Positions 1-7,942 of a stretch of 64,000 nucleotides of DNA are shown here, in pieces. This DNA is from an uncultured Flavobacteriaceae bacterium (GTDB lineage Bacteria > Bacteroidota > Bacteroidia > Flavobacteriales > Flavobacteriaceae), in contig CANLCJ010000021.1 in the NCBI GenBank assembly GCA_947489085.1, positions 1 through 64,000 on the forward strand, given 5' to 3'. Positions within the stretch are counted from its first letter, which is position 1; each line of letters opens with the position of its first letter. The notes beneath the pieces are model-generated. The model was not told the origin of the DNA. It did not search any database and was given only the letters and a program-made list of their open reading frames with translations. Both the position numbers and the translations under genes were made by a program.

Positions 1-198
1 TAAATATAGCAGCATAAAATTAGATATTTGAACTTAAATAGACTGCTAAATTGTCCTAAACAAAGGGGGAATTATAGTATGTTAAATTGTACATATATCT
101 ATGTTAGCAAAAATTAAAATAAAATATGAATCTGAAAAAATACTCAATTAGTTCTAATTAGTCTAATTATAATTTCTTGTAATAAGAACGAATCAAAA

Positions 199-1119
199 TT
201 GAATTTAAACTTTACTAAATCATTTACAGGAAAAATAGATAATAAATATCCTTTAAATATGGAATTAAATTCTGTTAACGGAGAGATAGAAGGCACTTAC
301 TATTACGATAAAATTGGTGCTAATATTAAAATTAAAGGAACTCTTTCAAAAGATAGTATACTATCATTAAAAGAGTTTAACCAAAATGGTAAACAAACTG
401 GTCTTTGGAATGGAAAACTCATAAATGAGAACAAAATAAGTGGAATTTGGAACAATCCAGAGAGAAATTCAGCAAAAGATTTTACATTACTAACTTCTGA
501 TAAGCTAATTAGTCAAAATAATAATATTTTAACGAAAGAAGAAGTTAACACGGAAGAAAAAACTATTCCTAAAAATTCAAAAATAATAAGAGACTTTACA
601 TTTACATTTATAAAAGTAGACGAAGAAAGAGAAGCTCTTGAAGGGTTTTTACTAATTAAGAATAATAGAACAGATAAAGAAAGAAAAGTTCTAATTGAAA
701 TAGTAGAAATAGAATCTTCAGATATTAACTCATATATTAAATTTGAGGATTTTGACTATGATGGTAAAGATGAACTATTAATTGAATTAGGAGAACCTAC
801 TTATATGAGAAGAGGATTTCGAATACTTGACTATAATTCATTAGAGCCAAAAAAAATATTAAAAAAAACAAAAGAACATATTTATATTGGTAATTCTAAA
901 GAAAGAAACCAATTCACTAATATTATTAATGTTGGTAGTAGGTCTTCATATAAAATTAATAAAGAAGATAAAACTATAGAATTTGGTGGTGCTTGTGGAG
1001 CCTCTTGCACAACTATAGAGATTTATGCTTTTAACAATAAAGAATATACCCTAAAAACATCTAAAAAAATTGAAAATGGAGTAACAACAATAGAACTAAT
1101 CGAATTAGAAATAATATAG
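199..1119 (+). CDS. Hypothetical lipoprotein with split signal peptide
   Basis: I do not recognise a family. The listed start is a TTG at 199. Upstream, in the same frame, the codons back to a stop at 133 read as a lipoprotein signal peptide ending in IISC followed by NKNES. The only plausible ATG (126) is one frame off and hits a stop after 11 codons. Removing one A from the A6 run at 135-140 would join MNLK to that hydrophobic stretch and lipobox. The mature part is hydrophilic and contains an acidic FDYDGKDE stretch resembling a calcium-binding or FG-GAP loop, and a GGACGASCTT motif near the C-terminus. It is either a frameshifted gene, a phase-variable gene or a sequencing error in the homopolymer. 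Role unknown. Confidence 0.55.
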   Translation: MNLNFTKSFTGKIDNKYPLNMELNSVNGEIEGTYYYDKIGANIKIKGTLSKDSILSLKEFNQNGKQTGLWNGKLINENKISGIWNNPERNSAKDFTLLTSDKLISQNNNILTKEEVNTEEKTIPKNSKIIRDFTFTFIKVDEEREALEGFLLIKNNRTDKERKVLIEIVEIESSDINSYIKFEDFDYDGKDELLIELGEPTYMRRGFRILDYNSLEPKKILKKTKEHIYIGNSKERNQFTNIINVGSRSSYKINKEDKTIEFGGACGASCTTIEIYAFNNKEYTLKTSKKIENGVTTIELIELEII

Positions 1120-1126
1120 CCTGAAC

Positions 1127-1136
1127 GTTGCCAATA
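1127..1136. repeat. Left arm of inverted repeat flanking toxin/immunity pair
   Basis: GTTGCCAATA here is the exact reverse complement of TATTGGCAAC at 2667-2676. The two arms enclose the two overlapping genes at 1154-2657 and nothing else, so they may mark the ends of a mobile or recombining cassette. The arms are short and could match by chance. Confidence 0.4.
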
Positions 1137-1153
1137 ATGTAAACAAATTAAAG

Positions 1154-2065
1154 ATGAGTATAATTCAAGAGTTTAAAAACAATATAAGTTCTGCCTTATT
1201 TTCTGGTTCGTCAGGTAGTTTAGGAAGTCAATTACAACTACTACAAAGTAGATTAGATAGTTATGAAAGTAGTGGAATAGTTGATAAAATAGAGCCTAGA
1301 AGCAAAACGAAATTAGAAGAACTTAAAAGACGACTTAAACAAAAAATCAATACCCTCAATATACATATAGAAAAATCAAAAGGAGCTAAAAAGAAAGATT
1401 TAGAAGCTAGGATAAAGGAGTTAAAAGAAGCCTTAGAAGAAATAAAGCTTATCGAGCGTTCTCAAACCGAATATGAGTTTAGAGTTTCGGATACCCCTGA
1501 TTTTTCGTACGAGGACGTAGCCGATAAAGGAATTGTTTTTTATGACAGTACTTTGGGTAGTTTATTGAACGAGTTAAAACACGCGTTTCAATTTGAAACT
1601 GGTAAAATAGACTTCATCAAAGTAAGTGGTGAGCCCGAAAATTTACCTGGATTGTTATATGACTTAGGAGATGAAGTAGAGACATATAAACGTCAATATG
1701 CTTATGACGGAGTTTTAAAGCTTCGGGTAGTAATGACAGAAGAAGAAATGCTAAATCAACTAAAAAGTGGTAAAATCAAAAATGGACTAGGGTTAGGAAC
1801 ATTAGAGATTAAGAAAATGAAGAAAATCACTGCTGATGTTATAGTAAGAGTAGAAGACTCTTTGGGTAGTGGTTCTCTATATAGTTCAATATCAAGAAAG
1901 AGTTTAGATGTACATTCTTCTCTTGGTAGTATTAAAAAAGGAAATAGACAGAGAAGTAATTTTATTACAGGTTTAGGTATTGACAAACTAGACAAAAATG
2001 AACCATATATTGATTTTGTAAAAGTATTTATTAAAGACACCCCTTTTATTTATGTTAAATATTAA
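1154..2065 (+). CDS. Orphan polymorphic-toxin-like zincin domain protein
   Basis: The 303-residue protein has no signal peptide. Residues about 45-105 are a charged, Lys/Glu-rich predicted coiled coil. Residues about 115-190 resemble the metallopeptidase-like toxin domain found at the C-terminus of Rhs and other polymorphic toxins of Bacteroidota. The hallmark there is HELKHAYQ.ETG followed by an acidic E.Y.RQYAYD segment. Here the first zinc ligand of the HExxH motif is Asn: N139-E-L-K-H143, with DEVETYKRQYAYDG downstream. No delivery or Rhs region is present, so it looks like a detached toxin tip or a silent cassette. The stop overlaps the next gene by 14 bp, a toxin-immunity-like arrangement. 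The family assignment comes from recalled motif patterns, not a search. Confidence 0.55.
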   Translation: MSIIQEFKNNISSALFSGSSGSLGSQLQLLQSRLDSYESSGIVDKIEPRSKTKLEELKRRLKQKINTLNIHIEKSKGAKKKDLEARIKELKEALEEIKLIERSQTEYEFRVSDTPDFSYEDVADKGIVFYDSTLGSLLNELKHAFQFETGKIDFIKVSGEPENLPGLLYDLGDEVETYKRQYAYDGVLKLRVVMTEEEMLNQLKSGKIKNGLGLGTLEIKKMKKITADVIVRVEDSLGSGSLYSSISRKSLDVHSSLGSIKKGNRQRSNFITGLGIDKLDKNEPYIDFVKVFIKDTPFIYVKY

Positions 2066-2657
2066 AAAAAGTATACTTATTTGTTTGATATTAAATTCAT
2101 TTTTGGGTTTATCTCAAGAAAGCTTTATTAAAAATACATATACTACATATTCAGATGAATCACTTCCTGAACATTCTTTATTTATTGAAAATAGTAGAGT
2201 GTTATTAAAAGTGTATTCGAAAGGGTTGTTTCCTGAAAAAAACATCAACTTTATTAGTAAGATAACGAAAGATACAATATGTATTCTTGGAGAAGAAAAA
2301 GATGTTGACCAGACAAAAGGAATTAAATTAAATAATGATAAATTGGTGTCTAAATTTGTGAACACTCGTTTTTATATAAAATCAAAAAATCTTATAGTTC
2401 ATGTAGAAACTGAAAGACCATATTTCAATAAAACTGTTGTGGATAGTATTTTTGGGAATCAGATTATATACTTGGTAGATGGAAAAATTTTAAAATCTGA
2501 AAAGGATTCAATAGTCTTAAAAGATATTTTGGATAAGAAAAAATTCAAAATTCAAAAGTTAAAAATGCTTAAAGGAGAAAAAGCTATAAAATCCTATGGA
2601 ATATTGGGACTAAATGGTATTGTAGAAATAAAAGGGAGATACAGAAGGTGTCAGTGA
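2052..2657 (+). CDS. Small exported protein, candidate immunity partner
   Basis: The 201-residue protein has a hydrophobic N-terminus (ILICLILNSFLGLSQ) consistent with a Sec signal peptide. No family is recognised. The C-terminal YGILGLNGIVEIKGR recalls the end of a TonB plug or carboxypeptidase-regulatory fold, but that is weak. The ATG at 2052 lies inside the end of the preceding toxin-like gene (14 bp overlap), so the two are probably translationally coupled. Position and export suggest an immunity protein against the upstream zincin domain; this is inference only. Confidence 0.5.
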   Translation: MLNIKKSILICLILNSFLGLSQESFIKNTYTTYSDESLPEHSLFIENSRVLLKVYSKGLFPEKNINFISKITKDTICILGEEKDVDQTKGIKLNNDKLVSKFVNTRFYIKSKNLIVHVETERPYFNKTVVDSIFGNQIIYLVDGKILKSEKDSIVLKDILDKKKFKIQKLKMLKGEKAIKSYGILGLNGIVEIKGRYRRCQ

Positions 2658-2666
2658 GAAACACAC

Positions 2667-2676
2667 TATTGGCAAC
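2667..2676. repeat. Right arm of inverted repeat flanking toxin/immunity pair
   Basis: TATTGGCAAC is the exact inverse of 1127-1136. It is followed at 2692-2708 by TAGCG and CGCTA arms (5 bp each), giving a small folded structure downstream. The combination recalls recombination-site architecture, but I cannot assign it to an integron attC or any known element. Confidence 0.4.
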
Positions 2677-2735
2677 AATGTATAAAAATAATAGCGGTTT
2701 AATCGCTAAAACAAAAGTAATAATAATAAAAAAGT

Positions 2736-2861
2736 ATGTGTTTGATTGGAAAGTATGTAAATTGGTATAATTATCAAAGGTTACATTCCTCACTTGACTA
2801 CAAAACTCCTGCTGAAAAAGAATTAGAAATTAAAATCAATAACTATAGAAAAGTCGCTTAA
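2736..2861 (+). pseudogene. IS3-family transposase C-terminal remnant
   Basis: The frame from 2736 to the TAA at 2859 reads as the end of an IS3/IS150-type DDE transposase (OrfB), with the characteristic WYNYQRLHSSLDYKTPAE segment. Full-length OrfB is roughly 270-300 residues; only about 41 remain, with a stop just upstream. Just downstream is TAGGTAGTCCA (2881-2891), which may be what is left of the element's right end. It marks past insertion activity beside the toxin-like pair. Confidence 0.75.
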
Positions 2862-2932
2862 CAATTTATACCAAATTTACTAGGTAGTCCAGCTTTGCCA
2901 ATATTTAGCTTTGCTCGTCTAAAACTTTTCAG

Positions 2933-3040
2933 ATGAGTAAATATAGAAAATTAACACATGTGTATTACAAATGTAATTACCACATTGTTTTCATACCAAC
3001 CCTAACGAAACATTACAAGCCAGAGGGTATTGTAAAATAA
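2933..3040 (+). pseudogene. IS200/IS605 TnpA N-terminal remnant
   Basis: The ATG at 2933 opens a 35-codon frame starting MSKYRKLTHVYYKCNYH and continuing IVFIP. This is the typical start of the small Y1 (HUH) transposase TnpA of IS200/IS605 elements, normally about 140-150 residues. The frame ends at a TAA at 3038, before the catalytic HUH and Tyr motifs, so the gene is dead. It lies about 70 bp from the IS3 remnant. Confidence 0.7.
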
Positions 3041-3365
3041 ATAGCTCCAAAAACCACAAAATTACGACTGACGTATTGCCAGTTATATCTCAGTTTTCTT
3101 CAGGAAGTAAAATTCTAATTGTTACACGAGTTTACCCACTGGCTTTCTTATTTAAAGCCTAATATTTTTTCTACACAATAAAACTTAAAACCTCAATTAT
3201 GTGTTATAAAAAGTAAGATTATGCTCTGGTATTTTCTCAGGTTTCAAGGGTTTTGTAAAAATGATAACGTATTTTTTGAGAACATATAAAGCTGTAAATA
3301 GCTTGTATTCAGTGTGTTTTGTTTAGATATGTGTTTGTGTGTTTTTTTAATGTTATAATGTGCTT

Positions 3366-3410
3366 GCGGACAGTGCAGGATACTTTTTAATAAAAAAAAT
3401 TTTTTATTTG
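3366..3410 (+). promoter_or_regulatory. Regulon promoter A (GntR-type regulator gene)
   Basis: A tandem 10-bp repeat, GCGGACAGTG (3366-3375) and CAGGATACTT (3376-3385), is followed by TTTATTTG at 3403-3410, one mismatch from the Bacteroidota -7 box TAnnTTTG. The second repeat starts 27 bp before the -7 box, exactly as in the three sister sites at 4623, 28702 and 35687. No separate TTTG -33 box is present; the repeat occupies that position. Expected transcript start is about 3415-3418, giving a leader of about 105 nt before the ATG at 3523. Confidence 0.7.
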
Positions 3411-3522
3411 AGAGAACTAACAAGCTAGAATTACACAATTATTAAGTCTTTAGGTGGGTCTCTTATAAAATTACAGCACCGCTAAAGAACAATAATTAGA
3501 GTTGTGATTTTTTTTAAACTAT

Positions 3523-4524
3523 ATGATTGATACTAGAATTATCCTCACGGATATAGAGAGCAATAGCATCCCAAAATACAAGCGCATTGTAAATGCCTTT
3601 AAAGAATCGATAGAGATAAATGCACACAAGTCTGGGGATAGCATTCCGTCTATAAATGAATTTAGTAAGGACTATAAAATTTCACGAGACACAGTGTATA
3701 AGGCCTATAGCTTGCTAAAAAAAGAGGGGTTAATAAAATCTACGCCAAACAAAGGATATTACATATCTGAAAGTAACAAGAGAATACTTCTCCTAATAAG
3801 TACATTTAAAGCTTATAAAGAGGTGTTTTACCATTCGTTTGTTAATAGCCTTCCAGATAATATTACGGTAGATTTACAGTTTCACCACCATAATGTTAAA
3901 AATTTCAAGTCGATGTTGGATGTCGATAATGGCAAATATTTTAAATACGTTGTTATGGGGTTCGATCACCCAGAAGTGGTAGAAGCCTTATCTCAAATAG
4001 ATAAAAGCAGATTGTTGTTAATAGATTGGAAAGCCAATCTTAATAAACTAGAGAATTTCGTATTTCAAGATTTTGGTAAGTCTTTTAGCAATTGCTTAGA
4101 AGAAGGTTTATATTACTTTAAAAAATACAAAAATTTAGTTTTCGTGTATCCCTCATATACACATCATCCCTACGAAAGTGTAGAATACTTTGTTAAGTTT
4201 TGTAAAACACACGATCTTAATTACGAAATTTGCGAAACCTCAGAATCTTTCCACGTAAATAAACACAATGCCTATATTACAGTAAACGACCGCATGCTTT
4301 ACAAACTGCTTAGAGCTTGCCGCACTTATAATTACGAATTAGGTAAAGACGTTGGGGTACTGTCTTATAACGATACGCCTTTAAAAGAATTTACGCATAA
4401 AGGCATCTCTGTAATATCAGTAGATTTTACAGAGTTTGGAAAACGAGCAGCAGATTTTATAACGTCTACTGAGCCGGTAAGAAAGTATTTAACAACAAAA
4501 TTAATACTACGAGATTCTTTATAA
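3523..4524 (+). CDS. GntR/LacI-type transcriptional regulator
   Basis: The N-terminal 80 residues form a GntR-type winged helix-turn-helix (KSGDSIPSINEFSKDYKISR, then DTVYKAYSLLKKEGLI). Residues about 85-333 resemble a periplasmic-binding-protein-like sensor domain of the LacI/GalR type, as in Bacteroidota sugar regulators that combine a GntR head with a PBP1-like body. It stands directly upstream of the uronate operon in the same orientation and carries the same direct-repeat promoter as that operon, so it probably senses a uronate intermediate and controls this locus. Ligand and operator are unproven. The inverted repeat at 4830-4862 is a candidate operator. Confidence 0.85.
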   Translation: MIDTRIILTDIESNSIPKYKRIVNAFKESIEINAHKSGDSIPSINEFSKDYKISRDTVYKAYSLLKKEGLIKSTPNKGYYISESNKRILLLISTFKAYKEVFYHSFVNSLPDNITVDLQFHHHNVKNFKSMLDVDNGKYFKYVVMGFDHPEVVEALSQIDKSRLLLIDWKANLNKLENFVFQDFGKSFSNCLEEGLYYFKKYKNLVFVYPSYTHHPYESVEYFVKFCKTHDLNYEICETSESFHVNKHNAYITVNDRMLYKLLRACRTYNYELGKDVGVLSYNDTPLKEFTHKGISVISVDFTEFGKRAADFITSTEPVRKYLTTKLILRDSL

Positions 4525-4622
4525 TTGCTAATACAATGTTTAAAATTTGTAGATAACTTCGCTTAAATTATTTATTTGATAGGTTTAATACTTTTATTGA
4601 AAAGTTTACTTTTGTCTAAACT

Positions 4623-4667
4623 CAGGATAGAGCAGGACAGCTCAAGAAGGTGTCTTATCTATATTTG
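4623..4667 (+). promoter_or_regulatory. Regulon promoter B (uronate operon)
   Basis: Two direct 10-bp repeats, CAGGATAGAG (4623-4632) and CAGGACAGCT (4633-4642), precede TATATTTG (4660-4667), a perfect TAnnTTTG -7 box. The start of the second repeat is 27 bp before the -7 box, as in the sister promoters. This is the best-matching of the four -7 boxes. The expected start near 4673 leaves a long leader of about 245 nt before uxuB. Confidence 0.75.
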
Positions 4668-4829
4668 TTTGTAGTTCGAAGAGAAGAGAATAGCGATATA
4701 TTGCCATTCATTTTATGCTGTAAACTAAACCTAATAATCACAACAACGAGTATAGATCTTAAAATCTAAAGATACTTTTTGTACAAAGGGAGCATATAAA
4801 AGTATATTTTTAAAGCAATATGCTTTTGT

Positions 4830-4862
4830 AAACTATTGTTTTTGTTTTATTTACAATAGTTT
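4830..4862. promoter_or_regulatory. 10-bp inverted repeat, candidate operator
   Basis: AAACTATTGT (4830-4839) and ACAATAGTTT (4853-4862) are perfect inverse copies with a 13-bp spacer. The two half-sites are centred 23 bp apart, about two helical turns. They lie downstream of the predicted start and 60 bp before the uxuB ATG. There is no T tract, so a terminator is unlikely. It could be the operator of the adjacent GntR-type regulator or an RNA hairpin in the leader. Confidence 0.45.
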
Positions 4863-4921
4863 TAAGATGATTTTATTGAAAACATAAATTAAAGATTACT
4901 AATAATAAATACGAGGTATTG

Positions 4922-5749
4922 ATGAGTAAAACAATTGTAGTTACAGGTGCAGGAGGCGTACTATGTAGCACGCTAGCAGAAGCTTTAGCAAAAGAGGGAC
5001 ACAAGATCGCTTTATTAGATTTAAATAAAGACGCCGCAATAGCAGCAGCAAATAAAATTAATGAAGCAGGAGGAACTGCTATTGGCGTTAAAGCTAATGT
5101 TTTAGAAAAAGAGTCTTTAGTCGCTGCAAAAGAAGAAGTAAATGCAGCTTTTGGAAAATGTGATATTTTATTAAACGGAGCAGGAGGAAACCACCCGCTA
5201 GGCACAACGAGTAACCCATTTTTAGAAGCCAAAGATCTTTTAGATAAAACGGAAGGTTTTAAAACTTTTTTCGATTTAGACCCTACAGGCATTCAGTTTG
5301 TATTCAATTTAAACTTTATAGGAACATTATTGCCAACTCAAGTTTTTGCCGAAGACATGGTAGGTAGAGAAGGCTGTAGCATTTTAAATGTATCTTCTAT
5401 GAATGCATTTACACCATTAACAAAAATACCAGCATACAGTGGTGCGAAAGCAGCAGTATCTAATTTTACACAATGGTTAGCTGTACACTTTTCAAAAGTT
5501 GGTATTCGTGTAAACGCATTAGCACCAGGTTTCTTTTTAACAGAACAAAACAGAACCTTATTAACCAATACAGATGGAAGTTTAACACCTCGTGGTAACC
5601 AAATTATAGACCAAACCCCAATGGGTAAATTTGGAGAACCAGAAGATTTAGTAGGTACAACATTATGGTTGTGTGGCGAAGGGGCATCTTTCGTAACAGG
5701 CGTTGTAGTGCCAATAGATGGTGGTTTTAGCGCATATAGTGGTGTTTAA
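4922..5749 (+). CDS. uxuB: D-mannonate oxidoreductase (fructuronate reductase), SDR type
   Basis: This short-chain dehydrogenase interconverts D-fructuronate and D-mannonate with NAD(P)H in the cytoplasm. The nucleotide-binding motif is TGAGGVLCS near the N-terminus, the variant typical of the SDR-type UxuB subfamily (third Gly replaced). The catalytic pair is Y172xxxK176 (YSGAK). The NxGGG-like NGAGGNHPLG segment and IDGG C-terminus also fit. The ATG at 4922 is preferred over the TTG at 4919 because MSKTIVVTGAG is the expected start. It is the first gene of the ten-gene uronate operon and works between UxaC and UxuA. Confidence 0.85.
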   Translation: MSKTIVVTGAGGVLCSTLAEALAKEGHKIALLDLNKDAAIAAANKINEAGGTAIGVKANVLEKESLVAAKEEVNAAFGKCDILLNGAGGNHPLGTTSNPFLEAKDLLDKTEGFKTFFDLDPTGIQFVFNLNFIGTLLPTQVFAEDMVGREGCSILNVSSMNAFTPLTKIPAYSGAKAAVSNFTQWLAVHFSKVGIRVNALAPGFFLTEQNRTLLTNTDGSLTPRGNQIIDQTPMGKFGEPEDLVGTTLWLCGEGASFVTGVVVPIDGGFSAYSGV

Positions 5750-5769
5750 CATGTAAATATTGTATTGAT

Positions 5770-6738
5770 TTGGGAACACCTACTATCACTTGGGGAATTA
5801 TAGGTTGCGGCGACGTAGCAGAGGTTAAAAGTGGTCCTGCTTTTCAAAAATGTGAGCATTCAGAGCTATTGGCCGTGATGCGAAGAGATGCCAACTTAGC
5901 AGAAGATTTTGCAAAGCGACACAACGTACCTTTGTGGTATAACGATGCTAACGCACTTCTTGAAAATGAGGCTATAAACGCCGTTTATATTGCAACACCA
6001 CCCTCTACACATTTAGTTTACGCATTACAAGCTTTACAAGCAGGAAAAGATGTGTATATCGAAAAGCCTATGGTGTTATCTAACATAGAAGCAGCAGCAT
6101 TAGAAACAGCTGTTAATGCCAGTTCGCAAAAATTGGTTGTGGCGCATTACAGACGTTTTTTACCCATTTACCTCAAAGTAAAAGACCTTTTAGATTCTGG
6201 TGCCATTGGAGCTGTAAAATATGCAGATATTACCTTTTTACAACCTTTCGACTTTAATTCTAAAGCCACATGGCGATTAGATGAAGCCGTTTCAGGAGGC
6301 GGGTATTTTCATGATATTGCACCACATCAAATCGATTTAATGCATCATTTTTTTGGAGCATACCACACCGCAAAGGGGATAGCGGTAAATCAATCAGGAA
6401 TTAACAGCGTAGACGATACTGTTAATGGTATCATTAATTTTGAAAATGGCGTACAATTTAGAGGCATTTGGTCTTTTGCAATTCCCAAATACCTTCAAGA
6501 AGATAAATGCGTTATTTATGGCGAAAAAGGAACACTCGCATTTTCTTTTTACGAAGAAGAATTGACTTTGAATGTAGAAGAAAACGTATCAGTTTTTAAT
6601 TTCGAGAATCCAGAAAACATACAACAACCTTTAATACAAGAAACCGTAAATTATTTCCTAGGAAAACGCGACAACCCATGCCCAGTAGAGGCAGGCGTAT
6701 GTGTTACAGCCCTTATGGAATCGTTTACTAACACATAA
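5770..6738 (+). CDS. Gfo/Idh/MocA-family oxidoreductase
   Basis: The 322-residue NAD(P)-dependent sugar dehydrogenase-like protein has an N-terminal Rossmann fold (WGIIGCGDVAE) and the family motif EKP (K99 in IEKPM), followed by a GFO_IDH_MocA C-terminal half with GGGYFHDIAPHQIDLMHH. No in-frame ATG lies between the uxuB stop and the Rossmann motif, so TTG at 5770 is the likely start. It sits 20 bp after uxuB and 9 bp before uxuA. The standard glucuronate and unsaturated-uronate pathways do not need such an enzyme. It may oxidise or epimerise a related sugar acid from the same polysaccharide, for example iduronate. Substrate unknown. Confidence 0.85.
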   Translation: MGTPTITWGIIGCGDVAEVKSGPAFQKCEHSELLAVMRRDANLAEDFAKRHNVPLWYNDANALLENEAINAVYIATPPSTHLVYALQALQAGKDVYIEKPMVLSNIEAAALETAVNASSQKLVVAHYRRFLPIYLKVKDLLDSGAIGAVKYADITFLQPFDFNSKATWRLDEAVSGGGYFHDIAPHQIDLMHHFFGAYHTAKGIAVNQSGINSVDDTVNGIINFENGVQFRGIWSFAIPKYLQEDKCVIYGEKGTLAFSFYEEELTLNVEENVSVFNFENPENIQQPLIQETVNYFLGKRDNPCPVEAGVCVTALMESFTNT

Positions 6739-6747
6739 TTTATACAC

Positions 6748-7923
6748 ATGGAACAAACATGGAGATGGTACGGGCCTAACGACCCAGTATCTTTATCAGA
6801 TGTAAAACAAGCAGGAGCAACAGGCGTTGTCTCTGCACTACACCATATCCCAAACGGAGAAGTATGGACAGTAGAAGAAATACAAAAACGAAAGCATACT
6901 ATTGAAAACGCTGGTTTAACATGGAGTGTTGTGGAAAGTATTCCAGTACATGAAAATATAAAAACCCGTTCTGGCGATTTTAAAACCTACATAGAAAGGT
7001 ATAAAGAAAGTATCGCCAATTTAGCAAAATGCGGTATCACTATTGTATGTTATAATTTTATGCCTGTTTTAGATTGGACACGCACAGATTTAGCATATAA
7101 AGTAGAAGATGGATCGGAAGCCTTACGTTTTGATGTAACGGCATTTGCAGCGTTTGAGTTGTTTTTATTAAAACGACCAGGTGCAAAAGAGGCCTACTCT
7201 GATGCGCAGCAAAAAGCAGCAAAAGTTTACGTAGACGGGCTTTCTGAAGACGAAAAAACAAAACTGGTAAATAACATTATCGCAGGCTTACCAGGCGCAG
7301 AAGAAGGCTATACTTTAGAGCAGTTTCAAACGATTCTAGATACTTATAAAGACATAGATGCGCAAACATTACGTGATAATTTAGTAGCGTTTTTAAAAGA
7401 AATTATACCTGTGGCCTCACAAAATGAGGTATTAATGTGTATCCACCCAGACGATCCACCATATCCAATTTTAGGATTGCCAAGAGTTGTAAGTACAGAA
7501 GCAGATTATGCATATTTGTTTGATAATGTGCCAGATCGTTCTAATGGAATTACATTCTGTACAGGATCGTTAGGTGTTAGAGAAGACAATGATTTAGTGG
7601 GGATTTTTAAACGTTTTGCAGATCGTGCGCATTTCTTACATTTGCGTAGTACGAAACGCGATGCAGAAGGAAACTTTTACGAAGCCGATCATTTAGATGG
7701 AGATGTAGACATGTATGCTGTTGTAAAAGAAATTCTTATTGAAGAGAAAAGACGAAAAGCAGCAGGTATGGCAGATTTTGCAATACCAGTACGTCCAGAT
7801 CACGGACACCAAATGCTAGACGATTTACATAAAAAAACCAACCCAGGCTATTCTGGAATAGGCCGTTTAAGAGGTTTAGCAGAATTAAGAGGATTAGAAT
7901 ACGGTTTAAAACATACACTATAA
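6748..7923 (+). CDS. uxuA: Mannonate dehydratase
   Basis: This enzyme dehydrates D-mannonate to 2-keto-3-deoxy-D-gluconate (KDG). The 391-residue length and motifs match UxuA of the TIM-barrel xylose-isomerase-like type: HHIPNGEVW near residue 32, [19 protein letters not shown] in the middle, [11 protein letters not shown], and [13 protein letters not shown] near the C-terminus supply the usual metal-binding His, Cys and Asp residues. It follows the oxidoreductase by 9 bp and precedes kduI by 19 bp, so it is surely cotranscribed. Confidence 0.95.
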   Translation: MEQTWRWYGPNDPVSLSDVKQAGATGVVSALHHIPNGEVWTVEEIQKRKHTIENAGLTWSVVESIPVHENIKTRSGDFKTYIERYKESIANLAKCGITIVCYNFMPVLDWTRTDLAYKVEDGSEALRFDVTAFAAFELFLLKRPGAKEAYSDAQQKAAKVYVDGLSEDEKTKLVNNIIAGLPGAEEGYTLEQFQTILDTYKDIDAQTLRDNLVAFLKEIIPVASQNEVLMCIHPDDPPYPILGLPRVVSTEADYAYLFDNVPDRSNGITFCTGSLGVREDNDLVGIFKRFADRAHFLHLRSTKRDAEGNFYEADHLDGDVDMYAVVKEILIEEKRRKAAGMADFAIPVRPDHGHQMLDDLHKKTNPGYSGIGRLRGLAELRGLEYGLKHTL

Positions 7924-7942
7924 AACTAACATAACTTTAGCC

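Larger units (their letters stand above)
2658..3522. other. Intergenic stretch with transposon debris and promoter
   Basis: This 865-bp gap contains no intact gene. It holds the right inverted-repeat arm, an IS3-type transposase tail (2736-2861), an IS200/IS605 transposase head (2933-3040), and the promoter of the GntR-type regulator with its direct-repeat site (3366-3410). The stretch 3041-3365 shows nothing recognisable; a 64-codon minus-strand frame there has no coding character. Confidence 0.7.
4525..4921. other. Regulatory gap before the uronate operon
   Basis: This 397-bp gap has no gene. It holds regulon promoter B (4623-4667), a predicted leader of about 245 nt, and a perfect 10-bp inverted repeat inside that leader (4830-4862). 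No hairpin with a T tract is visible behind the regulator gene. Confidence 0.65.

Noticed and set aside
1127-2708. Integron attC sites around the toxin pair
   Set aside because: The arms lack a convincing GTTRRRY / RYYYAAC core pair and no integrase gene is in the window; kept only as an inverted repeat.
3041-3365. Possible continuation of the IS200/IS605 element
   Set aside because: No further TnpA sequence or hairpin end could be read in any frame.
3244-3438. 64-codon minus-strand frame
   Set aside because: Overlaps regulon promoter A, shows no family likeness, and its composition reflects the AT-rich strand.
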